From the NCBI GenBank assembly GCA_963728825.1, contig CAVSLA010000006.1:372001-436000 (forward strand): a stretch of 64,000 bases of DNA, given 5' to 3'. Positions within the stretch are counted from its first letter, which is position 1. Every line of letters starts with the position of its first letter. Below the pieces are notes generated by a model. The model ran no database searches. It saw nothing but the letters and a program-made list of their open reading frames with translations, and was not told the DNA's origin. Below, one piece after another: positions 39,691 through 47,208 of the stretch. Source of the DNA: CAVREM01 sp963728825. GTDB lineage: Bacteria > Acidobacteriota > Vicinamibacteria > Vicinamibacterales > CAVVIG01. The translations under genes and the position numbers were made by a program.

Positions 39691-40487
39691 CGCCGGCTTT
39701 CGGTGCGTTCGAACGTCAATGACGCCCAGATGCTTTCCCAGTCGGCGCCTGAACCGGCAGGCGCCGCCATCATGTGAACCGCCTTGATCAACCACATCCC
39801 GGCACGTTGCAGGGGGAAGCTGACGCGGCCCTGCGAATCAGTGCGCATCGTCAGCTTCGCCGAGGGATCGTTCCTGTTCACGGCGACGACCAGCGCACCG
39901 GGCAGCGGACGGGATTCGAACAGCAGTTGAAAGGCCGCGCGTTGGTGAGCGTCGAATGGGTCGCCTCGCGCGACGAGCTCGAGTCTGAATCCGAGGGCGC
40001 GGTCGCCTTGGGACCCATTCGACTCACCGGAGCGGACCAGGCTCTTGGCCGCGCGTGAGAACAACTCGCGCCCTTCAGCGCCGGTCTGGTTGCGGACGGC
40101 GCGCGTTGCCGCGATGGCCTCGAGCCCTTCCTCACCGAGGTACTGGTTGAATTTATTGGCGGGCAGCACCACCGTGCTGGGACGGCTTCGGTAGCCGATC
40201 ACGATCACGCCAGGCGAGTCGACGCGCAGCACTCCGGCGGGATCGCCGCCATCACGACCGGCAATCGGCCGTTTCGCGAGCTGGTCGACGGCAACGAACT
40301 GGTCGATGGCCGCCGGGTCGCGCGGCACCGGGTCGCCGACGAGGTCCTGTCCGACGCGAAGCCGGACGGCGACCACCTGTCCGGGGCTGGTGAAGAACGC
40401 GGACGGCTCGATCCACAGATCGTGGGCCGCCGTGGACCGCGCGGACAGCGCAAGGGCAACGAACGCGAGCTGAAAGACTCGTGTCAT
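39687..40487 (-). CDS. DUF4198-family exported protein
   Basis: A 266-aa periplasmic protein with a signal peptide (residues 1-21, ending STAAH) and the DLWIEPSAFFTSPGQVVAVRL start typical of DUF4198, a domain found beside nickel/cobalt transporters. The mature protein ends with ESIWASLTFERTESRR. Its conserved N-terminal His-Asp-Leu-Trp after cleavage could form a metal site. It lies between the DUF4331 gene and the HupE gene and overlaps the latter by 4 bases. Confidence 0.83.
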   Translation of the reverse strand: MTRVFQLAFVALALSARSTAAHDLWIEPSAFFTSPGQVVAVRLRVGQDLVGDPVPRDPAAIDQFVAVDQLAKRPIAGRDGGDPAGVLRVDSPGVIVIGYRSRPSTVVLPANKFNQYLGEEGLEAIAATRAVRNQTGAEGRELFSRAAKSLVRSGESNGSQGDRALGFRLELVARGDPFDAHQRAAFQLLFESRPLPGALVVAVNRNDPSAKLTMRTDSQGRVSFPLQRAGMWLIKAVHMMAAPAGSGADWESIWASLTFERTESRR

Positions 40488-40543
40488 GGCAGTAGCGGGG
40501 CCATCGAGCCACGCGGCTCGATGGCCTTCCCATCCTCGTCGTG

Positions 40544-42004
40544 TTACTGGTGCGTCGGGTTCGGAGAGCCCGACAAGGGAGTCTGGAGATAGGGGAACGT
40601 GTCGCGGAACAGCCGGAACGACTGGTCCTGCGTGATGACGCCGTCGGGCGTGTAGGCGATGGTGGCGTTGACGAACGCGCCATCGGTCACCGGCGGAAAG
40701 ACCGCCGGGTTGGGGGCCAGCAGGATCCCCTCTGCCGCCCGCAGCGCGATATCGACCACGTCATCGCCGACCCGCCGGCCATTGGGAAACCCGGCAAGGT
40801 CTCCGCCGAGGACGCCCAGCGGGTTCTGCGCCGCGGGGCCGATGGGAAGGATGCTCGTGTTCAGACGCAGCATCTCGGAGGCCTTGACGTTGGCGGGGCG
40901 ATTCAGCCCCGGCACGCCGGTGAGGAACACCTGGACGAGATCGTTGCGCGGCGCGGCCGGCGCCGGGACGCCGAACAGTGCCTGCACCAGCACCGGCAGC
41001 GTGGGATGCGTGACGTACTGCGCGAACTGCGCATCATCTTTCGGCTCACTGGCGTTGAACGTGTCCTTGTCTTTCAGGCCGATGACCAGCTCGTTGACGA
41101 GCGGGCTGCCGAGCCGCGAGGTCTGCCAGAAGAATGGCAGGTCGAGCTTCGGGAAGAGCATCTTGCTCGACGTCGCCCACGCACCGATCACCGGATCCTG
41201 GCGCGAGAGGCAACTGATCGGCACTTCGACGGCCATGGTCGTGACGTTTTTGTCGGCGACGGCGTTTTCCTCCGCATCGACCGGTCCCAACGGATTCGTG
41301 TTGATCAGATCGAAGGCCTCGGCCAGGTTGACGACGAATCCCTCGCGTCGCTGGCCGACGAAGACGCGTCCGGCGCCGCAGCCGGGCAGACTGACGTTGT
41401 AGATGTGGTTGTTCGCGTACTGTTCGTAGATGGCCGGATTGTTATCGCGCACCGACTTGTCGCCGATGCGGTCGACCGGTTTCCGGAACGTCGTCCGGCC
41501 GTCGGCGACGTTGCGAATCGCCGAGCGCTGTCCGGTGCGCCGATCGCCGCGGACCATCGTGACCGTGTAGGTCTCGAGGACATTGAGATTGGCCGTGTCG
41601 TCAGCAGCCGGACCGATGCCGCCAATGTTGATGAGCGGCACCGCGACCTCTTTGTCGCCGACCGGAACGGTGAGGTTGCGATAGCGATTGCGGAACTGGA
41701 ACTGGAAGGTGAGGTCCTCGCGTGCGTCGCCATTGTTGTCGACGTGAATCTCGTAGATCGCGTCCGGGTCGAGCGTGAAGAAGTTCGGCCCGCCGTAGAC
41801 GTCCTGGAGCGGCACGAAGTTCGCGATCAACGTCACGAACTCTGACCGTCCCGGCTCGTAGCTCCGAAACATGTAGAAGTCGGTGCCGTCGAGCTTGGGT
41901 GTGTGCGTGATACCGGGCGCCTCGCGGTGGCTCGACGCCTGAATCGTGGTGCCGGCTGCCGCAATCAGCGCTGCCGCGATCCAGCTGTTCGATCTCCGTC
42001 TCAT
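40544..42004 (-). CDS. DUF4331-family exported protein
   Basis: A 486-aa secreted protein. The signal peptide ends before SSHREAPGITHTPKLDGTDFY, a segment typical of DUF4331, with a conserved SHREAP motif. It contains VYGGPNFFTLDPDAIYEI and many asparagine-rich loops. Function unknown. It appears to be the first gene of the DUF4331-DUF4198-HupE operon (56 bases before the DUF4198 start). A palindromic repeat array lies just upstream (42028-42140), where a promoter would be expected. Confidence 0.87.
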   Translation of the reverse strand: MRRRSNSWIAAALIAAAGTTIQASSHREAPGITHTPKLDGTDFYMFRSYEPGRSEFVTLIANFVPLQDVYGGPNFFTLDPDAIYEIHVDNNGDAREDLTFQFQFRNRYRNLTVPVGDKEVAVPLINIGGIGPAADDTANLNVLETYTVTMVRGDRRTGQRSAIRNVADGRTTFRKPVDRIGDKSVRDNNPAIYEQYANNHIYNVSLPGCGAGRVFVGQRREGFVVNLAEAFDLINTNPLGPVDAEENAVADKNVTTMAVEVPISCLSRQDPVIGAWATSSKMLFPKLDLPFFWQTSRLGSPLVNELVIGLKDKDTFNASEPKDDAQFAQYVTHPTLPVLVQALFGVPAPAAPRNDLVQVFLTGVPGLNRPANVKASEMLRLNTSILPIGPAAQNPLGVLGGDLAGFPNGRRVGDDVVDIALRAAEGILLAPNPAVFPPVTDGAFVNATIAYTPDGVITQDQSFRLFRDTFPYLQTPLSGSPNPTHQ

Positions 42005-42027
42005 ACCCCCTCCTGTCGTTGCGTACG

Positions 42028-42140
42028 TAGGGCGGACCTCTTAGGTCCGCCGTCCAAGAGCGGACCTCTTTAGGTCCGCCGTCCGAGGGCGGACAACTCA
42101 GGTCCGCTGTCCGAGGTCGAACCTCTCAGGTTCGGTCCCG
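42028..42140. repeat. Four-unit palindromic repeat array (GGCGGACCT family)
   Basis: Four tandem units of about 28-29 bases each carry a palindrome related to GGCGGACCT-CTTA-GGTCCGCC followed by GTCCGA or GTCCAA; the last unit has drifted (CGAACCT/AGGTTCG). Flanks have TACGTAG on the left and CTACGTG on the right, matching the CTACGTAC palindrome next to the single copy at 8606. The array is upstream of the DUF4331 gene and downstream of the DinB gene. Confidence 0.88.
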
Positions 42141-42147
42141 ACCCTCT

Positions 42148-42720
42148 CTACGTGCGGGTCGTCGATTCGGATGGGGGGAAAGCGTTCCGCACCTGGCGTG
42201 CCTGCCAGATGTGCCGCCGTTCATGGGAGAGGACCAATGCGAACATCGTCCCCAGGCTCCACTTGACGAGCGGAAAGATGGGCGATCGCTGCCGGGCGCG
42301 ACGCAGATCGAGACCGTCGGCGCGCTGGACGCGCTCTGCCAGCTGGTCCTGCCACTGGAGGAAGCTGTCCATTACCTCGCCGGGCGTTTTCCGCTCTGCG
42401 GGACGGTACGCTTTGAACGCGCGAAAACGCCGCTTCGGAGGAGGTTCATTCGACTGGACGAAGAGCCGCTCGAGCAACGGATAGACGAACGGGCCGCTGG
42501 CCGTCAGCCCGCGCGCCTTCGCATCGGCAATTGCTCGATCGATGGCCGGGACGAAGCCAGCGGCCGTCAGGTTGAGATGGTCGAAACACTGAGCGATAGA
42601 CCAGCGGTCTGCAGCAGGCCGCCAGTTGAACTCGTCGATCGTGAGATTCGCGACGATGGCGGCGACGTCCTGCCGGATGTAGCGGATCTGTTCCAGGTAG
42701 CCTTCGAGCTCAGGAGTCAC
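42148..42720 (-). CDS. DinB-like metalloenzyme superfamily protein
   Basis: A 190-aa four-helix-bundle protein of the DinB/YfiT type. It has RWSIAQCFDHLNLTAAGF (first His of the metal site) and the C-terminal LVLSHERRHIWQARQV (His residues). Members include thiol-transferring enzymes using bacillithiol or mycothiol, but substrate cannot be assigned here. It is a single gene flanked on both sides by repeat arrays. Confidence 0.85.
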   Translation of the reverse strand: MTPELEGYLEQIRYIRQDVAAIVANLTIDEFNWRPAADRWSIAQCFDHLNLTAAGFVPAIDRAIADAKARGLTASGPFVYPLLERLFVQSNEPPPKRRFRAFKAYRPAERKTPGEVMDSFLQWQDQLAERVQRADGLDLRRARQRSPIFPLVKWSLGTMFALVLSHERRHIWQARQVRNAFPPSESTTRT

Positions 42721-42727
42721 GCTTTAG

Positions 42728-42870
42728 CGGGTGCCGCAGCCGGGTGCCGTAGCGTCGGGTGCCGAAGTGCCGGGTGCAGGGGGCCGCGGTGCTGGTGCCG
42801 GGTGCCGGAGTAGTGCGCGCACCGGGTTGCAGCACCCTGCACCCCGGCACGCGGCACCACGGCACCCGTC
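42728..42870. repeat. GGGTGCC repeat region with hairpin potential
   Basis: About 140 bases between the DinB gene and the TonB-dependent receptor are built from GGGTGCCG-like words (GCCGGGTGCCG, GTCGGGTGCCG and others) followed by complementary CACCCTGCACCCCGGCACG-type words. It is a second copy of the family in the exb spacer (37593-37666). No T-run is seen. Confidence 0.8.
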
Positions 42871-42877
42871 TGTGAAC

Positions 42878-45800
42878 TCAGAACCGCACTCTCGCGCCGA
42901 ACTGCGCCTGCCAGCGCGACCGCAGGTTGTCGATCGTGAACTTGCGGAAGTTGGGCGAGGTGAACGTGCCGATGTCATAGATCGGCTTGCCGGTCGCGGC
43001 GTCGATGCCGCCGTAGCCGAGCGCGTTCAGGGTCTGGAAGTCGAGGAACTCGTAGCGGCCCCACTCGTCGTTCAGCAGGTTCATGAAGTTCAGGATATCG
43101 AAGGTGAGCTCGACTCGGGCGCGACGTGCGGGCAGCCCGACGGCGAACTTCACATCGACGTTGTTGGTGAACGGCTGACGGCCGCAGTTGCGCTCGGTGA
43201 TCTGGCCGCGGCTCTGACTCATGCAATCATCCGAGTTGATGAAGTCCTCGAGCTGTTGCGCCGTGCCGTTACGCAGGACGACGTCGCTGGCGCTGTTCGG
43301 GACCCAGAGCAGATCGTTGAAATTCTGTGCGTCGCCGTTGACGTCGCTGTTGTTGTAGCTGATCGAATATGGCCGACCGGACTGGCCGTTGTAGAACATC
43401 GACGCAGTGACGCCGAAACCCCTGGGCAGATCCCAGATGTACGACGCGGCGAAATTGAGCCTGTGGCCGACGTCGAAATCGGAGCGCGCCATCGGCAGGT
43501 TGTTGGGATCGCCAGGCGTTCTGGCGTTGCCCCAGTTCGACGCCGCCTGCGACGATTTCGCATCGAGTACCGACCGCGTCTGACCGTAGGCATACGATCC
43601 TGATGCGAACCAGCCGTTGCGCAGTGGCCGTTCCAGCTTGAAGCTCATGTTCCACTGGTGGCCCTGGTCGGTATTCTGCAGCAGGATGGCGTTGCTGATC
43701 GCCGTCGACACGCGGCCGCCGAACACCGGCCGGCCGTCGAACGGGCGGGTGCCGTTCTGGAACATGTTCACGTTTGCGTAGGCGACGTCCTTGACGGTCC
43801 GCGACGCGATGAATTCCGCAGATCCGACCAGCCCCCACAGCCCGAGCTGACGGTCGTAGCCGACGTTGCCACGCCACAGCGACGGGAAATCGTACTCCGG
43901 GTCGATGACGTCGATCTCGTTGCCGAGCACCCTCGAGCCAGGAACGGTCTGCGGCTGATTGTTCACGTCGGTGACGAACGGGATGCGATTGGCGGCGTTG
44001 TTGGTTACGCTGATGCGGGTGAATTCGTTGCCGGTGTTGCCGTATTGATTCGACAGCCAGACATAGGGTGTTCGGCCCGTGAACAACCCGATCCCGGCGC
44101 GCACCTGCTCGCGGCCGTCGCCACGCAGGTCGTAATTGAAGCCGATCCGCGGCGACCACATCGTGCTTTCAGGCACGATGTCGGTGCGATAACCGAAGGT
44201 GGTTTCGGAGAACGGATTGCGCGTCGGCTTGTCGGGGAACACCGGCAGGTCGATGCGCACGCCGTAGTTCACCGTCAGCTGATTCGAGACCCGCCACTGA
44301 TCGCCGGCGTAGAACCCGAACTGGCGGACCGAAAAATCTGCCGATTCGAGCGGGTCGCCGGTCACCGAGTAGCTGAAGTCGTAGGACTGCGCGAGACCCT
44401 GATCGAAGAGGTCGAGGTTGCCAAACTGGTAGTTGCCGTAGTTGTCGCGGATGAACAGGTTGTCGAACTTGAAGAACTCGTTGTGCGTCCCGAAGGTCAG
44501 CGTGTGCTGGCCCCAGACCATCGTGTAGTCGTTGGTGATCTCGATGATGTCCTGATCGAGCCGGTTGCGCGACGAGAAATTCTCCGTGCCGGCGCGCAGC
44601 GAGCTACCATCGGGCAGGAAGACGCGAACGAACGGGAATTCGCCGGCGTTGGTCCGGTTGTCGCGGATGCGCTGGTAGGTCACCCGCAGCTCATTGAATG
44701 ATCGGCCGAGCGTGCTGTTCAACTGGCCAACGGTCGAATGCTGATCGTTGTTGAACCGATAGAAGTTGTCCGGGAAGTAATACAGGATGTTCGTCGGAAA
44801 GCCCACATCGTTCAACGCGTCGATGTAGTTGTGCCGCACGGTCATCCGGTGGTTGCTGCTCAGATTGAGATCGGCGCGGACGAATATCTTGTTGTTGTCG
44901 GTGGTGCGTACGAATTCGCGGAACGGGTCGTCGCCGGCGCCGGGATTGTAGTTATATCGGTTCTGAAGGATGCTGACGAACCGCTGTGCCTCGGCGGTGC
45001 GTCCGAAACTCTGTCCGGTGCCGATGATCGAAAATCCCGATGGCGTTTCCCGCCGTCCGAAATCCAGGTTGGCGAAGAAAAAGGCGCGATTGCGGACGAT
45101 AGGTCCGCCGACGCTGAACCCGCCCTGCTGGTCGCTGAAGGGACCGAGCGGGATGACGGCGCCGCGATCGGAAATCTCGCCGACCAGTGCCTCCTCGCGG
45201 CCGAAGTAGTAGCCAGTCCCTGACACGCGGTTCGAACCCGATCGGGTGACGGCGTTGATGCCGCCGCCGGTAAACATGCCCTGCCGCACGTCGTACGGCG
45301 ACACCACCAGCTGCAGCTCTTCGATGGCATCGAGGCTGATCGGCTGTGTCTCGGCCGCGCCGCCCGGCGCGCTGGCGTCTGAAATCGCAAACAGGTCGTT
45401 GTTCACCGCGCCGTCGATCTGGATGCTGTTGTAGCGATTGTTGCGACCGGCGACCGAGATCACCGTCGCGCCCTGGCCGGTCGACGTCGAAACGAAGTTG
45501 GGATCGAGTCGCGCAAAGTCCGCAAGACTCCGCGAGATTGTCGGCAAGGTCTCGATCGCCTCGGTCCGCACGTTCGACGCCGTGCCGGCCCGCATCGTGT
45601 CGATGACCGGCACTTCGGCGGTCACCGTAATCTGCTCCGACACGGTCGCCAACTCGAGCTGGACATCGACTTTCTGATCGGCGCCGAGGGTCACGTTGAC
45701 ACCGGTGACGCTCTTGTCCCGAAAGCCCGGCATCTTGATGGTGACGGTGTACGGGCCGCCGACCCGGGCGTTGAGAACCTGATACCGGCCATCGAGGCCG

Positions 45801-45985
45801 CTGGCCGCTTCGTAGGCCGTTCCGGTCGGCGTGTGCACGGCGACGACGACGGCACCTGGGATGCCGCCGCCCTGCTGGTCGATCACCTCACCGCTGATCG
45901 AGCCGGTGGTGACCGTCTGCGCCAGCGCCGCGCTGCCACTCGCGGCGAACAGGATCACCAACACGAGTGCTTTCAGATGTCGCAT
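42878..45985 (-). CDS. TonB-dependent receptor, Oar-like, with N-terminal carboxypeptidase regulatory-like domain
   Basis: About 1035 aa: signal peptide (MRHLKALVLVILFAASGSAALAQ), an Ig-like carboxypeptidase-regulatory domain (about 25-105; GSISGEVIDQQGGGIPGAVV), a plug domain (about 115-240) and a 22-strand barrel ending in Phe (FGARVRF). This architecture is abundant in Acidobacteriota. The substrate is unknown. ATG at 45985 is preferred to 46000 because GATGAGG lies nine bases upstream. The gene is energised in principle by the tonB-exb operon at 36-38.6 kb. Confidence 0.92.
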   Translation of the reverse strand: MRHLKALVLVILFAASGSAALAQTVTTGSISGEVIDQQGGGIPGAVVVAVHTPTGTAYEAASGLDGRYQVLNARVGGPYTVTIKMPGFRDKSVTGVNVTLGADQKVDVQLELATVSEQITVTAEVPVIDTMRAGTASNVRTEAIETLPTISRSLADFARLDPNFVSTSTGQGATVISVAGRNNRYNSIQIDGAVNNDLFAISDASAPGGAAETQPISLDAIEELQLVVSPYDVRQGMFTGGGINAVTRSGSNRVSGTGYYFGREEALVGEISDRGAVIPLGPFSDQQGGFSVGGPIVRNRAFFFANLDFGRRETPSGFSIIGTGQSFGRTAEAQRFVSILQNRYNYNPGAGDDPFREFVRTTDNNKIFVRADLNLSSNHRMTVRHNYIDALNDVGFPTNILYYFPDNFYRFNNDQHSTVGQLNSTLGRSFNELRVTYQRIRDNRTNAGEFPFVRVFLPDGSSLRAGTENFSSRNRLDQDIIEITNDYTMVWGQHTLTFGTHNEFFKFDNLFIRDNYGNYQFGNLDLFDQGLAQSYDFSYSVTGDPLESADFSVRQFGFYAGDQWRVSNQLTVNYGVRIDLPVFPDKPTRNPFSETTFGYRTDIVPESTMWSPRIGFNYDLRGDGREQVRAGIGLFTGRTPYVWLSNQYGNTGNEFTRISVTNNAANRIPFVTDVNNQPQTVPGSRVLGNEIDVIDPEYDFPSLWRGNVGYDRQLGLWGLVGSAEFIASRTVKDVAYANVNMFQNGTRPFDGRPVFGGRVSTAISNAILLQNTDQGHQWNMSFKLERPLRNGWFASGSYAYGQTRSVLDAKSSQAASNWGNARTPGDPNNLPMARSDFDVGHRLNFAASYIWDLPRGFGVTASMFYNGQSGRPYSISYNNSDVNGDAQNFNDLLWVPNSASDVVLRNGTAQQLEDFINSDDCMSQSRGQITERNCGRQPFTNNVDVKFAVGLPARRARVELTFDILNFMNLLNDEWGRYEFLDFQTLNALGYGGIDAATGKPIYDIGTFTSPNFRKFTIDNLRSRWQAQFGARVRF

Positions 45986-46028
45986 GGGTAAGAACCTCAT
46001 CAAAGCCAACTGTCGAAAGGGAACAGCC

Positions 46029-46057
46029 ATTCTACTGTGCCGCCATAACGGCGGTAA
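46029..46057 (-). promoter_or_regulatory. Possible promoter of the TonB-dependent receptor
   Basis: On the complement, a TAGAAT -10 (46029-46034) lies 17 bases from a weak TTACCG -35 (46052-46057), with a CCGCC/GGCGG hairpin between. Only the -10 is convincing. Confidence 0.4.
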
Positions 46058-46061
46058 GACG

Positions 46062-46093
46062 AAAAAAAGGCCGCCGGCAAGCTGCCGGCGGCC
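46062..46093 (-). terminator. Rho-independent terminator of the TPR lipoprotein gene
   Basis: A perfect 10-base-pair GGCCGCCGGC/GCCGGCGGCC stem with a five-base loop, followed on the complement by seven T. It lies 26 bases after the stop of the leftward TPR gene. Confidence 0.95.
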
Positions 46094-46118
46094 TTCATCC
46101 CCAGTCTTCCGAGAGCGA

Positions 46119-47102
46119 CTAATTCCCGACGCCGCTGACTTGCCGTTTGCGGAGCTCGTTGGCCTTGTCGCTGAGCCCGGTCGCATCCTTGATCAGCTGC
46201 TGCTGCACCTTCGGGTCTTTTTCGAGCAGCGCCTGCTGGCGGAGCAGCAGCCCCTTGAAGGTCAAAGCCTCGACGTAATCGCTCTTCAGCGAGAGCGCCT
46301 TGTCGGCCGCTTCCAGCCCCTTCTGCACGTAGTCGCGCTTCTGCTGATCGTTCAACCGCACGTCGCGCTGCGTTTCATCCCAGTAGTAGCCGGCGATGGT
46401 GTGAAACGCTTCCGGGTTGGTCGGTTCGAGCTGCGCGCGCTGCTCGAGCGCCTCGATGGTCTTGTCGAACTGGCCCTGGCGGTTGTAGTACGCCGCGAGC
46501 TGGAGGTAGACCGCCGGGTCCTTCGGCTTGATGTTCTTCGCGTTCTGGTAGGTCTGCTCCGCCTCGGTGTAGGCGCCGGCGTCCTCGTACAGCCGCGCCA
46601 GCCGGAAGTAATAGGTGGGATCGCTGGGATCCATTTGAATCAGCTTCTGGATCACGGGTTCCGCCTTGGCCGGGTCGTTCAGCTTGTCCGCGCCGTAGAC
46701 CTCCGCGAGGAACTCGAGGCAGCGGCGCGCCAGCAGCTTGTTCTGATCGTCGGGCTGCGCGTTGAGCTTCTCGAAGCCCGTCTGATAGTTCACCACCGCT
46801 TTCTCGAGCAACGCGTCGTTGTCGGCCTCTCCCTTTCGACTCGGCCGGAACTGCTGCTCGTAGCTGTTGGCGAGGTAGAAGTACGCGTAACCGAGCTCGG
46901 GATCGGCTTCGATCGCCTGGTGATACTGCTCGGCCGCCTCCTGGTAATCCTGCCGCGCATACGCCTGGTTCGCCGCCTTCGCCGCGCGCCGCGCCTGAAT
47001 CACGCCGAGCTGTGAACAGCCTGCGCTGGTTAAGATCGTTGATGTCGCCGCCAGGGTCAGCGCCACGGTCATCGCGATCGGCGCTCCCGAAAAAGCACGC
47101 AT
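46119..47102 (-). CDS. TPR-repeat lipoprotein
   Basis: A 327-aa lipoprotein: signal peptide with a plausible lipobox (LTSAGC) and then about seven tetratricopeptide repeats (ANQAYARQDYQEAAEQYHQA, YFRLARLYEDAGAYTEAEQ, YLQLAAYYNRQGQFDKTIEA). It ends QVSGVGN. TPR lipoproteins are scaffolds in envelope complexes; no partner is implied here. ATG at 47102 follows AAGGGGG and is 22 bases downstream of a -10. Its terminator is perfect. Confidence 0.87.
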   Translation of the reverse strand: MRAFSGAPIAMTVALTLAATSTILTSAGCSQLGVIQARRAAKAANQAYARQDYQEAAEQYHQAIEADPELGYAYFYLANSYEQQFRPSRKGEADNDALLEKAVVNYQTGFEKLNAQPDDQNKLLARRCLEFLAEVYGADKLNDPAKAEPVIQKLIQMDPSDPTYYFRLARLYEDAGAYTEAEQTYQNAKNIKPKDPAVYLQLAAYYNRQGQFDKTIEALEQRAQLEPTNPEAFHTIAGYYWDETQRDVRLNDQQKRDYVQKGLEAADKALSLKSDYVEALTFKGLLLRQQALLEKDPKVQQQLIKDATGLSDKANELRKRQVSGVGN

Positions 47103-47123
47103 GCAGCCCCCTTTGTAGCCGAA

Positions 47124-47153
47124 ACTATAGTTCGGGTCCTTACCGGCCGGCAA
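47124..47153 (-). promoter_or_regulatory. Sigma-70 type promoter for the TPR lipoprotein
   Basis: On the complement, TTGCCG (47148-47153) and TATAGT (47124-47129) with an 18-base spacer. It is 22 bases upstream of the ATG and divergent from the stringent-response gene. Confidence 0.65.
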
Positions 47154-47208
47154 GCGCGTCCCGTATGATTCAGAACGCACCCCGTCCGCTGGTTAGACAC
47201 CGGTTTTC

